Origin: Candidatus Zixiibacteriota bacterium
GTDB taxonomy: Bacteria; Zixibacteria; MSB-5A5; DSPP01
Length of the DNA stretch: 64,000 nucleotides
Direction: 5' to 3'
Assembly: GCA_022614805.1 (NCBI GenBank)
Contig: JAKEHY010000001.1
Span: 1-64,000, forward strand
Part shown: positions 37,159 through 46,121 of the stretch, in pieces
Position numbering within the stretch: the first letter of the stretch is position 1
Layout: each line of letters begins with the position of its first letter
Notes under the pieces: model-generated
The model's database searches: none
Seen by the model: the letters and a program-made list of their open reading frames with translations, nothing else
What the model was told of the DNA's origin: nothing
Position numbers and translations under genes: made by a program

Positions 37159-38589
37159 TTATCTCCCTTTATACTGGTAACAGGGGTATATATAAAAGGT
37201 GGTGACGTATCCCCGCCCGCTTTTCGCCACCAGAGAATCCGGCGGTTCGACTTGCGAAAAGAAATTTGCAAGCACGGCCGAAGCGTTTTTCAATTGGTAT
37301 CGACGGTCAATCACGAAGATAAAATTTTTTCCCAAAACCTCTCGCTCCTTGAACCAAAAATCATATTGCAGCCCCGGCCGGCCGACGAGCGTGTTGGAGT
37401 ATGTTTCCGGCTGGCCGGAAAGGTAAAAGGCCAGTCCGGAAGCGGCTTTATATTCATATCCGGCAACCAGCCATTCCCCCATCCGTGAGCCTTTCATTCG
37501 CTCGACTTTTTCGGCCAGCTCTTTCCACCCCGCCAAACTATTGCCCGACCAGTTTACTGCAAACGGCTGGTAAAAAAGCAGAAAGGTTGAAAGCACGGTC
37601 ACCGCGGCCGAGCTGACCAAACTGGTCTTGAACCAAAGCCGGAGTTTCTGATGGGAAGCGAGAAGGATGGCCAATGCGGTTGCACATAAATAGCCCGGCC
37701 AAAGCCAGTTCAATTTCACCCAGTAGAAAAAGGAAAGGAGAGTAAAGATTGAGAAAAAAGGGAGCGCAAAGCTGGTTAGGAACAGAAAGGACCGATTCGA
37801 CCCCTTCAGCCCCTCTCGAAAACCAACCCATAGCGCCCGCCAGTTTACCAGCCACAGAATCGGAGAGACCGTTATGATTTGGGTTATCAAATAGCGGCCA
37901 AAATCATTAAAATGGAACCCGGATAGCTCTCCGGCCCGCCGGGTGGACTGGAAAAGAAACGAGGCCCAACCGTTTTGGGTGTTCCAGATGACCACCGGAG
38001 AGAAAATCAATGCACAAAGCAGAATAGAAAACCAAAAATTACGGGAACATAGAAAATGCCAGCTCCTGGTCAGGAGCACATACGTCCCCAAGCCGGCAAA
38101 AATTATAACGGCCGTGTATTTGGATAAGAGGGCCAGCCCGGTTGCCGCCCCGAAGCCGTACCAGGCCTTTTCATCCCCTTCAATGGCCGCCTGATGGCCG
38201 GCGAACAGCACCAGTGAGAAAAAAAACAAAAGCGGGGAGTCGGGGAGCATCTGCGAACCCCCGATAAAGAAAAAAGGGGACAAAAGCAGAGGCAGAAACT
38301 CTTCGAGCCGGGACCCAAACAGCTTGCGGACAAATAAATGGAGGGCGAGAAAAGTTCCAAAAGAATACAAAAGCGCCGGAAGCCGGATGCCAAAAACGGA
38401 GTCTCCAAAAGCAAATGTGGAAAGGGCAATCGACCAAGCCACCAGCGGTGGATGGTCAAAGTAGCTCAAAGCCGGATGGCGGGAATAGTTCCAATAGTAG
38501 GCCTCTTGGGGTGAAAGCGGCAAAAGAAGAGCCAGAACAAAACGAACCGTAAATAAACCGAAAACCAAAACCCAGATTTTCTTATTCAA
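37159..38589 (-). CDS. ArnT/PMT-like GT-C glycosyltransferase (family 39/83 type)
   Basis: 476 residues with about ten membrane helices. The first periplasmic loop is LSPQEAYYWNYSRHPALSYF, then DHPPLVAWSI, the typical ArnT/GT83 loop EAYYW..S..P..SYFDHPPLVA. The usual leading D of the DEAYYW acidic pair is Q here. The C-terminal soluble part has LVGRPGLQYDFWF. It uses a lipid-linked sugar to modify an envelope acceptor. TTG start overlaps the Omp85 stop by 8 bases. Confidence 0.82.
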   Translation of the reverse strand: MNKKIWVLVFGLFTVRFVLALLLPLSPQEAYYWNYSRHPALSYFDHPPLVAWSIALSTFAFGDSVFGIRLPALLYSFGTFLALHLFVRKLFGSRLEEFLPLLLSPFFFIGGSQMLPDSPLLFFFSLVLFAGHQAAIEGDEKAWYGFGAATGLALLSKYTAVIIFAGLGTYVLLTRSWHFLCSRNFWFSILLCALIFSPVVIWNTQNGWASFLFQSTRRAGELSGFHFNDFGRYLITQIITVSPILWLVNWRALWVGFREGLKGSNRSFLFLTSFALPFFSIFTLLSFFYWVKLNWLWPGYLCATALAILLASHQKLRLWFKTSLVSSAAVTVLSTFLLFYQPFAVNWSGNSLAGWKELAEKVERMKGSRMGEWLVAGYEYKAASGLAFYLSGQPETYSNTLVGRPGLQYDFWFKEREVLGKNFIFVIDRRYQLKNASAVLANFFSQVEPPDSLVAKSGRGYVTTFYIYPCYQYKGR

Positions 38590-40198
38590 GCTTGAAGCTC
38601 ATACCCGTTCCAAACGAGAATACCCAGTCTCCCCGGCCAAAAGGCCGCGCCCAGTCGAAGCGAAGCACTTTGAACTGCGAGGAGCGGAGCAGCCCGACCC
38701 GGAGTCCGATGCCCCAATTACTTTTGAGCTTGCCCGACCGAAAATCTTCCCCGGTTTTCCAGGCCTCGCCCAAGTCCGCAAAAAGCGCCCCGCCCAACCC
38801 GAATAAAGAAAAAAAGCGGGGTCCGAAGATTCGTTGCTCCATCGTCCCCAAAACCATCCGGCTGCCGGAAAAACTCCGGGCTTCATACCCCCGCAGCCCG
38901 CTTTCCCCCCCCAAAAGAAACTGGCCAAAGCGGGAAAGGCCGTTTATGGCCGACAGGTCGAACCGCAGGGCCGCCGTTTGATGCGTCCCCCAGCGCCAGT
39001 AATAGCGGACCCCCCCCTGCCAAAAAGTTCCTTCCCAACCATCCGGGAGAAAAGTGGTCCGGTTTCCGGCCGAAAACCGTAAAAAATGCCTTCCGGCCTT
39101 GCAGGTTGTGCCGACCGACAGGGCCAACTCCTGTCGGGTAAGCGAGGAGCCCAGAAACTTCGGAGCCAGAACGTATTCGAGGGAAAACGTTTCCCCCCGG
39201 CGAACATCTTCCACGATTCCGAAATTATCCAGATGGCTTTCTTCCCAATACCGATTGGCATACCAGGTTACTCCGGTGGAAAAGGCGTGAACTCGTTCCT
39301 CTGGGAGTATGTAACCGTACCGAATTCGGGCGTCGGCAACATCTGCTAATTTCGCTTCAAACCTGTTTTGGGTTATCAAATACCCGACATTGACGTTGGT
39401 TTTGAAACTCCTTCCCCAAGAGCGCAGAAGGGACATTCCCGCCTCCCTCGTAGTCTGCCGGAAAGAAAAGAGCTCTTCCCCGGCGTCAAAAAAACGGAGC
39501 GGCCCGCTAAAGGAAAAAAGCCGCACGTTGGCCCCCCATCTGTCCTTTGAAGAGTAAAGGGGACGGCCGGCTTCAACTGAATAATACTCCCCATCCGAAC
39601 GGCTTTCCCCAACAACCCACAACGAGACGGGTTTGGAGAAAATCCGCCGCTCATAAAGGGAGCCCCGACGTCCAACCTGCAAATCACTCTCTTCGTAGAG
39701 CAGCTCCAACTGCTGCCCCCATCCCAAAAGATTTTTCTCCTCCAGTCCAAGCGAGAATTCGTAGGCCCCGCCCCCTCCGCCGAATGAAAAAGTTCCTTCC
39801 GTGCTCCACTGGTCGGTCGTTTCGACCAAAAGGTCGACGGCCGAATCGGAAACGTAATGAGAGGTCACTGAAACGGAACCAAAAAGTCCAAGGCTTCGCA
39901 AGTTCCGCTCCGTTTCCTTTGCCAAAGACGAATCGTAGGTCTCTTCCGGTTGGAGCAAAAGCTCCCTTTGGACGACCGCTTCCTTCGTGCGCATATGCAA
40001 CCGATTGGCCCAACGGAAGAGCCAAAAATCTTCCTGTTCCCTGGAGAAAACGCTTTGCCGGTCGATGACGACGGCCCGGATTTTTGGGGCCGTCCCCCCC
40101 AAAGAATCGGCCCGGGCGCTTCCCAACAAAAGCAGGCTACCCGCGAGCCAGCTTTTCCAGAACCTGCGCGATGGCTTGGGGGTAGATTTCGTATTCAA
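38582..40198 (-). CDS. Omp85/BamA-family outer-membrane protein (POTRA plus barrel)
   Basis: Up to 538 residues. An N-terminal export signal (WLAGSLLLLGSARA) is followed by a POTRA-like region (ELLLQPEETYDSSLAKETER, NLRSLGLFGSVSV) and a 16-strand-like barrel. The lid-loop motif GLRGYEARSFSGSRM near residue 430 is the conserved (V/I)RGY of Omp85 proteins. The end SFGTGMSFKLE lacks a terminal Phe. The most upstream start is TTG 40198, 62 bases inside purN; the true start is uncertain. Too short for BamA itself (about 800), so it is probably a one-POTRA relative. Confidence 0.8.
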   Translation of the reverse strand: MNTKSTPKPSRRFWKSWLAGSLLLLGSARADSLGGTAPKIRAVVIDRQSVFSREQEDFWLFRWANRLHMRTKEAVVQRELLLQPEETYDSSLAKETERNLRSLGLFGSVSVTSHYVSDSAVDLLVETTDQWSTEGTFSFGGGGGAYEFSLGLEEKNLLGWGQQLELLYEESDLQVGRRGSLYERRIFSKPVSLWVVGESRSDGEYYSVEAGRPLYSSKDRWGANVRLFSFSGPLRFFDAGEELFSFRQTTREAGMSLLRSWGRSFKTNVNVGYLITQNRFEAKLADVADARIRYGYILPEERVHAFSTGVTWYANRYWEESHLDNFGIVEDVRRGETFSLEYVLAPKFLGSSLTRQELALSVGTTCKAGRHFLRFSAGNRTTFLPDGWEGTFWQGGVRYYWRWGTHQTAALRFDLSAINGLSRFGQFLLGGESGLRGYEARSFSGSRMVLGTMEQRIFGPRFFSLFGLGGALFADLGEAWKTGEDFRSGKLKSNWGIGLRVGLLRSSQFKVLRFDWARPFGRGDWVFSFGTGMSFKLE

Positions 40199-40733
40199 TC
40201 TGGTGAACTCGCCGGGCCAAAGTTACGGGCGTATCCTCGGGCAAAACCGGCACTTTTTTTTGCAAAATGATGGAACCATGATCGTATTGCTCGTCCACGT
40301 AATGAACGGTGGCCCCGCTTTCTTTTTCCTTGGCCGCCAGAACCGCTTCGTGAACCTTTTGACCGTACAACCCCCGGCCGCCGAATCTCGGCAAAAGCGC
40401 TGGATGGATGTTTACGATTCTTCCCCGGTAGGCCCGCACCACTTCATCCGGGACTTTTGTCAAAAAGCCGGCCAGACAGATTAAATCTACCCGATATTTT
40501 TTGAGCAGTTCCAAAAGCGCCCGGGCATACGCGCCTTCGCTTCCGCAGTTTTTTGAGGAGACGATTTCGGATGGCAGGGAATGTTTCTCCGCCCGCTGGA
40601 GGGCCAAAATCCCGGGCCGGTCGGAGACGACCAGAACCACCGAAGCCGGAATTTCCTTATTCCGACAGGCTTGAATAATCCGTTCGAGATTGGAGCCCGA
40701 CCCGGAAACCCAGACGGAAAGCCTACTCTCCAA
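40137..40733 (-). CDS. purN: phosphoribosylglycinamide formyltransferase
   Basis: 198 residues: SVWVSGSGSNLERII, LAGFLTKVPDEVV, and the catalytic NIHPALLPRFGGRGLYG (N..H..LLP.F.G) with HYVDEQYDHGSIILQ containing the catalytic Asp. It transfers formyl from 10-formyl-THF to GAR. It overlaps gatB by 11 bases upstream and shares 62 bases with the longest reading of the Omp85 gene. Confidence 0.95.
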   Translation of the reverse strand: MESRLSVWVSGSGSNLERIIQACRNKEIPASVVLVVSDRPGILALQRAEKHSLPSEIVSSKNCGSEGAYARALLELLKKYRVDLICLAGFLTKVPDEVVRAYRGRIVNIHPALLPRFGGRGLYGQKVHEAVLAAKEKESGATVHYVDEQYDHGSIILQKKVPVLPEDTPVTLARRVHQIEYEIYPQAIAQVLEKLARG

Positions 40734-42159
40734 GATGCTTTTTCACCAGGGTAGAAACCAGCTTGGGATTGGCCTTTCCCCCGCTTTTTTTGACCGTTTC
40801 CCCCACAAAAAACCCCAAAAGCTGTTTTTTCCCCGCCTTGTAACTTTCCCTCTGTTTGGGAAAAGCGCTAATGACTTCCCGCACCCAGCCGTCCAATACG
40901 GCTTCGTCCGATTCCTGAACCAACCCTTTTTGGGCCACCACCGCTTCGACGGTCTTTCCGGTTTCCACCATTGCCGCCAGCACTTCCTTGGCCATGGTGT
41001 TGGAAAGAGAGCTGGAATCCAGCTTTTTCAAAAGCGCCGCCAATTCGGCCGCCGGCACCTTCAGGTCATCAATGAATATCTTTTTCTCCTTCAGAAAACG
41101 GAACACCTCAACGTTTATCCAGTTCGCCACCATCTTGGGGTTGGGATAAAGCCCGACGGCGGTCTCGTAATAATCCGCTATGGCCCGTTCGGAGGTGAGA
41201 AGCGAGGCGTCGTAATCGGAAAGCGAAAAGACCTCGATAAACCGCCTCCGGCGCGCCTCCGGCAGCTCCGGCAGGCCCTTGCGCACGGACTCCAGCCAAT
41301 CCATCGAGACTTCGAGGGGCAAAAGGTCCGGCTCCGGGAAATAGCGGTAATCGTCCGAAAACTCCTTGGCCCGCATCGGGGCCACCGCTTGCCGGTCCTC
41401 ATCCCAGAGCAGGGTCTCCTGAACGACTTTGCCGCCGGAATCGATTATTTTGATTTGCCGGGCAATCTCAACTTCAAGCGCCTTTTGAACCGCCCGGAAG
41501 GAGTTCATATTTTTCAATTCGGTCTTGGTGCCAAATTCTTTTTGGCCCTTCGGGCGGACGGAAACGTTGGCATCGCAGCGCAGCTTCCCCTTTTCCATAT
41601 CCGCCCTGCTCACCTCCGTGTACTGCAAAATTTGCTTGAGCGCAACGAGGTACGCATACGCTTCCTCCGGCGAGCGGATTTCCGGCTCGGAAACGATTTC
41701 AATCAAAGGCACCCCGCAGCGGTTCACGTCCACCAACGAGTACTCGATGGCCCGCCCTTCGGGATGGAACGACTTCCCGGCATCCTCTTCGAGATGAATC
41801 CGGGTTATTCCTACCCGCTTTGCTAGGCCATCCAAATGAACGGTGACCGACCCGCCCGTCCCCAAGGGCCTTTCGTATTGGGAAATTTGATATCCCTTGG
41901 GCAAATCGGGATAGAAGTAGTTTTTGCGGGCAAAAATGCTTTTCGGTTGGACCTGCCCGCCCACGGCCAAAATCGACCGAAGGGCCAGCTCGACGGCCCG
42001 TTTATTCAAAACCGGCAAAACCCCCGGCATTCCCAAACAGATGGGGCAGGTCTGGCTGTTCCCTTCCGCTCCAAATTCCGTCGAACAGCCGCAGAAAATT
42101 TTGGCGGCCGTGTCCAACTGGGCGTGGACCTCCAAACCGATTACGCTTTCGTACTCCAT
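40723..42159 (-). CDS. gatB: Asp-tRNA(Asn)/Glu-tRNA(Gln) amidotransferase subunit B
   Basis: 478 residues, family length. It has IGLEVHAQLDTAAKIFCGCS, CPICLGMPGVLPVLN (zinc-type cysteines C..C and CP.C), KNYFYPDLPKGYQISQYE, MEKGKLRCDANVSVRP, FPEPDLLPL and the C-terminal YqeY-like helical tail. It activates and amidates misacylated tRNA with GatA. gatA lies just upstream on the same strand with a REP-like doublet between them; gatC is not adjacent. Confidence 0.97.
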   Translation of the reverse strand: MEYESVIGLEVHAQLDTAAKIFCGCSTEFGAEGNSQTCPICLGMPGVLPVLNKRAVELALRSILAVGGQVQPKSIFARKNYFYPDLPKGYQISQYERPLGTGGSVTVHLDGLAKRVGITRIHLEEDAGKSFHPEGRAIEYSLVDVNRCGVPLIEIVSEPEIRSPEEAYAYLVALKQILQYTEVSRADMEKGKLRCDANVSVRPKGQKEFGTKTELKNMNSFRAVQKALEVEIARQIKIIDSGGKVVQETLLWDEDRQAVAPMRAKEFSDDYRYFPEPDLLPLEVSMDWLESVRKGLPELPEARRRRFIEVFSLSDYDASLLTSERAIADYYETAVGLYPNPKMVANWINVEVFRFLKEKKIFIDDLKVPAAELAALLKKLDSSSLSNTMAKEVLAAMVETGKTVEAVVAQKGLVQESDEAVLDGWVREVISAFPKQRESYKAGKKQLLGFFVGETVKKSGGKANPKLVSTLVKKHLGE

Positions 42160-42179
42160 CTCAATTACTACGGCAAGAA

Positions 42180-42254
42180 CCTCTCCCCCTGATCCCTCTC
42201 CGATACGGATAGGGGAACTCCCCTTCCCGTTCCGGGAAGGGGCCGGGGGTTAGG
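42180..42254. repeat. REP-like inverted doublet between gatA and gatB
   Basis: Two copies of one palindromic unit in opposite orientation: copy A 42180-42216 and copy B 42218-42254. Copy B forms CCCCTTCCC (loop GTTCC) GGGAAGGGG, followed by CCGGGGGTTAGG. Copy A forms CCCTCTCCG (ATA) CGGATAGGG with one mismatch and ends in a GATCAGGGGGAGAGG-like flank on the minus strand. A single unit of the same family is at 52433-52470. The arrangement is BIME-like. Confidence 0.7.
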
Positions 42255-42265
42255 TGTTCTGCTTT

Positions 42266-43723
42266 TCACAGCTTGATTCCTAAGCTTTCCAACATTATAG
42301 CCGCCTTCAAAACTATTTCATCTTTTTTCTGTGGGCCGATAATCTGCAGCCCCATCGGCAGCCCTTCCCTGTTTTTTCCGCAGGGGATGGAGACGGCGGG
42401 AACACCGACCAAGTTTACCGGTACGGTATATATGTCGTTAAGATACATCTCCAGGGGGTCGTCCGTTTTTTCCCCCAGCTTGAACGCCGCCGAAGGAGTG
42501 GTCGGTCCCAAAAGAAAGTCAACTTTTTTGAAAACCTCGGCAAACTCTTTTTTCATGACCGCCCGCACCTTCTGGGCTTTCAGATAGTAGGCATCGTAAT
42601 ATCCGGCCGACAGCACATAGGTGCCCAGGATAATCCGGCGTTTGACTTCGGCCCCGAATCCCGCCGCTCTCGTTTTGGCGTACATCTCAAACAAATCGGC
42701 GTAATCATTGACCCGCACGCCGTACTTGACCCCGTCGTAACGGGCTAAATTGGAGGAAGCCTCCGCCGTGCAGATGATGTAATAGACCGCTATGCCGGCC
42801 GAAAGGGCCGGAAGCGAGACTTCTTCCACTTCATATCCGGCTTTGGAAACCTTATCAATCGTTCCCCGAACGGCCTCCCGCACTTCCGGCGCCAAGCCCT
42901 CTCCCCAAAACTCTTTCGGAATCCCGAAACGGGTGGTCTTGGGCAGCCCGGCTTTTCCCTTGAAACCGGAATAAGGATAGTCGAAAAGCCGCTCCGGGAT
43001 GGAGGTCGAATCCCGTCGGTCGTGACCGGAAATCACATCTGATATAAGCCACAAATCTCGGGCATCTTTGGCAAACGGGCTGATTTGGTCCAGCGAGGAG
43101 GCGAAGGCCACCAGTCCGTAGCGGGAAACGGCGCCGTAGGTCGGTCGGAAACCGGCGATGCCGCAAAGAGACGCCGGCTGACGAACGGAGCCGCCGGTAT
43201 CCGTTCCCAACGCCAAAATCGTCTGATGGGCCGTCACCGCCGCGGCCGACCCGCCGGAGGAGCCGCCCGGCACCCTGGCCGGGTCAATCGGATTCAAAGT
43301 CGGGCCGAATGCGGAATGCTCGGTAGAGGAACCCATTGCGAACTCATCCATATTGGTTTTGCCGATGACTACGGCATCCGCTTCCTTCAATTTCCGAATG
43401 ACGGTGGCGTCGTATGGGGGAAAGAAGTTTTGCAAAATCCGCGAGCCGCAGGTGGTTCGCACCCCCTTTGTGCAAAGGATATCCTTAACCGCCACCGGAA
43501 CGCCAGCCAGCCTGCCGACGGGCAGGCCTTTTGACCTCTTGACATCCACCTCCCGCGCTTTTTCCAGGGCGGAATCGCTCAAAACGGTAATAAAACTGTT
43601 CAGCTTTTTGCCGCTCCGGTCGATTTCAGCCAGGCAGGATTGCGTAAGCTCAACCGCCGAAATTTCCTTCGTGTCCAGAAGGGACAAAAGCTCCCAGGCC
43701 TTTTTTCTGTTCAATTCGCCCAT
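42266..43723 (-). CDS. gatA: Asp-tRNA(Asn)/Glu-tRNA(Gln) amidotransferase subunit A
   Basis: 485 residues of the amidase-signature family. The Ser-cisSer-Lys triad lies in GVPVAVKDILC (Lys), VPGGSSGGSAAAV (cis-Ser) and GTDTGGSVRQPAS (nucleophile Ser). It also has GKTNMDEFAMGSSTE and LGPTTPSAAF, specific to GatA. It releases ammonia from glutamine for GatB. Confidence 0.97.
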   Translation of the reverse strand: MGELNRKKAWELLSLLDTKEISAVELTQSCLAEIDRSGKKLNSFITVLSDSALEKAREVDVKRSKGLPVGRLAGVPVAVKDILCTKGVRTTCGSRILQNFFPPYDATVIRKLKEADAVVIGKTNMDEFAMGSSTEHSAFGPTLNPIDPARVPGGSSGGSAAAVTAHQTILALGTDTGGSVRQPASLCGIAGFRPTYGAVSRYGLVAFASSLDQISPFAKDARDLWLISDVISGHDRRDSTSIPERLFDYPYSGFKGKAGLPKTTRFGIPKEFWGEGLAPEVREAVRGTIDKVSKAGYEVEEVSLPALSAGIAVYYIICTAEASSNLARYDGVKYGVRVNDYADLFEMYAKTRAAGFGAEVKRRIILGTYVLSAGYYDAYYLKAQKVRAVMKKEFAEVFKKVDFLLGPTTPSAAFKLGEKTDDPLEMYLNDIYTVPVNLVGVPAVSIPCGKNREGLPMGLQIIGPQKKDEIVLKAAIMLESLGIKL

Positions 43724-43779
43724 AAAACCAAAAAAATGGAATTTCCCTCTGTTGGCAAGTTAAACTTCCCTAAACAAAA

Positions 43780-43802
43780 AGGGCGGCCGATTGGGCCGCC
43801 CT
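43780..43802 (-). terminator. rho-independent terminator of glnA
   Basis: AGGGCGGCC, 5-base loop, GGCCGCCCT: a perfect 9-bp GC-rich stem followed on the minus strand by TTTTTG. It sits 20 bases after the glnA stop and separates glnA from gatA. Confidence 0.9.
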
Positions 43803-43821
43803 AAACGGTTTATACATCGGC

Positions 43822-45141
43822 CTACAGCACCGGCAGGAAAGTATCAATTTCGTACTGGGAAACGTGCATCCGGTAGCGGTCCCATTCCATCTTCTTGTTG
43901 GCAATGAGATTGGTGAACAAATGGTCCCCCAAGACTCCCCGCACGAGCGGGCTTTTTTCCGCCAGTTCGATGGCTTCCGGAAGGGATGAGGGCAGGGAGC
44001 CGATTTTGTGGCGTTTTAGCTCTTTCTCGTCCATCTCGTAAATGTCTTCCTCGACTGGTTCCGGAATCGGATATTTCCCCTCGACCCCCTTCATACCGGC
44101 CGCCAGCATAACGGCAAAGGCCAGATACGGGTTGCAGGCTGGGTCGGGACAGCGCAGCTCCACCCGGGTGGCGTTCTCCTTGCCGGGTTGGTACATCGGC
44201 ACGCGGACAAGCGAGGAACGGTTGCGGCGGCCCCAGGAAATGTACACCGGCGCTTCGTAGCCCACCACCAGCCGTTTGTAGGAATTCACCCATTGGCACA
44301 AAATCAAAGTGATTTCCCGGATGTGGGTCAAAATGCCGGCAATGTACTGCTTGGCAAATTCGGAAAGGTGGTATTTATCCTTGGCGTCGAAGAAAAGATT
44401 GGCCTTCCCTTTGAAAAGCGACTGATGGCAATGCATCCCGCTGCCATTCTCGCCGAAGATCGGCTTGGGCATGAAGGTGGCGTAAACCCCCTCCTGGGCT
44501 GCCAACTCCTTGACCACCAGCCGGTAAATCATCGCCTGGTCCGCCATCGTCAAAGCATCCTGGTAGCGCAAATCAATTTCGTGCTGGCTGGGAGCCACTT
44601 CGTGATGGGTGCATTCGACCGGAATCCCCATTGCCTCCAGGGCCGTGGCGGTCTTTTTGCGCAGGTGGGTGCCGATGTCGATGGTGCCGTAACTGAAATA
44701 TCCCTCCCGGTCCAAAACCTGCGGCTCTTTGGCCGATTTCAAGTAAAAATATTCAATCTCCGGCCCGCAGTAATACGTGTAACCCAATTTTTTGATTTTG
44801 TCCAGCGTCCGGCGGAGGATGTAGCGCGGGTCGCCCTCGTGCGGGCTTCCGTCCGGGTTGTACACGTCGCAGAAAAGCATCCCGACTTTGACCCCTCCCA
44901 CCGGCCAGGGAATGACCCGGAAAGTGGATAAATCGGGCCGCGCGACCAAGTCCGACTCTTCGATGCGGACAAACCCTTCGATGGAAGAGCCGTCAAACCC
45001 CTGTCCCCGCTCCAAAACCCCCTCCATCTCCCGGCGGGTCATGTCCATTCCCTTGAGTTGTCCCAGAATGTCGGTGAACCAGAGCCGGACGTATTTGACT
45101 TCTTGTTTGTCCAACTCCTTCAAAAACTCTGCGCCCGTCAT
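43822..45141 (-). CDS. glnA: glutamine synthetase, type I
   Basis: 439 residues from the ATG at 45141 (MTGAEFLKEL), preceded by GAGAGGAAA. An in-frame ATG at 45216 would add 25 residues, but it lies about 3 bases after the predicted transcription start. Motifs: FDGSSIEGF, YYCGPEIEYF, HHEVAPSQHEID, GSGMHCHQSL, RVPMYQPGKENATRVELRCP. The NLYDLP adenylylation loop of GSI-beta is not seen, so this is the GSI-alpha type, which is not controlled by AMPylation. Confidence 0.95.
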   Translation of the reverse strand: MTGAEFLKELDKQEVKYVRLWFTDILGQLKGMDMTRREMEGVLERGQGFDGSSIEGFVRIEESDLVARPDLSTFRVIPWPVGGVKVGMLFCDVYNPDGSPHEGDPRYILRRTLDKIKKLGYTYYCGPEIEYFYLKSAKEPQVLDREGYFSYGTIDIGTHLRKKTATALEAMGIPVECTHHEVAPSQHEIDLRYQDALTMADQAMIYRLVVKELAAQEGVYATFMPKPIFGENGSGMHCHQSLFKGKANLFFDAKDKYHLSEFAKQYIAGILTHIREITLILCQWVNSYKRLVVGYEAPVYISWGRRNRSSLVRVPMYQPGKENATRVELRCPDPACNPYLAFAVMLAAGMKGVEGKYPIPEPVEEDIYEMDEKELKRHKIGSLPSSLPEAIELAEKSPLVRGVLGDHLFTNLIANKKMEWDRYRMHVSQYEIDTFLPVL

Positions 45142-45225
45142 TTTCCTCTCTCCCTTGGAATCCTTGACGCCTCGGATGATTTTTTCCGCTTCGAGCACCT
45201 CGTTTTGTTTTTTCATGATTCTCCA

Positions 45226-45253
45226 AATGTATGGTTCCGGCCGGACTTGTCAA
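45226..45253 (-). promoter_or_regulatory. promoter of glnA
   Basis: Minus strand TTGACA (45253-45248), 16 bases, TACATT (45231-45226). The start is expected near 45219, giving a leader of about 78 bases to the ATG at 45141. Confidence 0.5.
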
Positions 45254-45278
45254 CCAAAATTAAAAAAAAATATACGGT

Positions 45279-45299
45279 GATTAAAGTGTTGCTTTAATC
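45279..45299 (-). terminator. probable terminator of the slipin gene
   Basis: GATTAAAG, 5-base spacer, CTTTAATC: perfect 8-bp arms. On the minus strand a run of nine T lies about 8 bases later. It stands between the slipin stop (45322) and the glnA promoter. The stem is AT-rich, so an operator role is also possible. Confidence 0.5.
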
Positions 45300-45321
45300 C
45301 CCGCTGTTCGGAAAGGAAAAA

Positions 45322-46086
45322 CTATCTTTTCTCCGCCGCCTGCTTCAAAAATGGGGTCAGCAAATCGATGGGCAGAGGAAAAACAATGGTGGAATTTTTA
45401 TCCGCCCCGATTTCTACCAAGGTGGACAGGAATCGAAGGGTGATGGCCGATGGCTCTTTCCCTATAATGGAGGCCGCTTCCGCCAGTTTGGTGGAGGCCT
45501 GCAGTTCCCCTTCGGCGTGGATGACTTTCGCCCGGCGTTCCCGCTCCGCTTCCGCCTGCCGGGCAATGGCCCGCTGCATTTCTTGGGGCAAATCGACGTT
45601 TTTGACCTCCACCACCGAAACCTTGATTCCCCAAGGTTCCGTTTGGGAGTCGATGATTTTGGTAAGTTCCTGATTGATTTTTTCCCGGTTGGCCAATAAA
45701 TCGTCCAGTTCCACCTGGCCGAGCACCGAGCGGAGGGTGGTCTGCGAAATCTGCGAAGTGGCGTACAAAAAGTCCTCCACTTGCACGATGGCCTTGGAGG
45801 GGTCTATCACGCGGAAATAAATAACGGCGTTGACCTTCACCGAAACGTTGTCCCGGGTGATAACGTCCTGCGAGGGAACGTCCATTGTCACCGTCCGCAA
45901 GGATACTTTGACCATCTTATCGATGATGGGGATTAAAAAAATTATTCCGGGTCCCTTCGCGCCGACCAAACGCCCCAGCCGGAAAATGATGCCCCGCTCG
46001 TACTCCCGTAGGATGCGGATGGCATTGGCCAGAATGAAAAGGCCTATCAGAATGACGGTTATGGCACCGGCGTTAAACGGCAGCAT
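45322..46086 (-). CDS. slipin (stomatin-like SPFH/band 7 protein)
   Basis: 254 residues. An N-terminal hydrophobic hairpin ([13 protein letters not shown]) precedes the SPFH domain ([40 protein letters not shown], [19 protein letters not shown]) and a C-terminal coiled coil rich in [10 protein letters not shown]. It forms membrane microdomain scaffolds. The neighbour is the NfeD-family protease, the classic slipin/NfeD (stomatin operon) pair. Confidence 0.93.
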   Translation of the reverse strand: MLPFNAGAITVILIGLFILANAIRILREYERGIIFRLGRLVGAKGPGIIFLIPIIDKMVKVSLRTVTMDVPSQDVITRDNVSVKVNAVIYFRVIDPSKAIVQVEDFLYATSQISQTTLRSVLGQVELDDLLANREKINQELTKIIDSQTEPWGIKVSVVEVKNVDLPQEMQRAIARQAEAERERRAKVIHAEGELQASTKLAEAASIIGKEPSAITLRFLSTLVEIGADKNSTIVFPLPIDLLTPFLKQAAEKR

Positions 46087-46121
46087 TTTCCCTCCTCGAA
46101 ATGGGTTGGCTTTTCAAGAAA

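Noticed and set aside
45142-45216. 25-residue N-terminal extension of glutamine synthetase
   Set aside because: The ATG at 45216 would be about 3 bases from the predicted transcript start, and the 439-residue form matches the usual GSI-alpha length and has its own Shine-Dalgarno.
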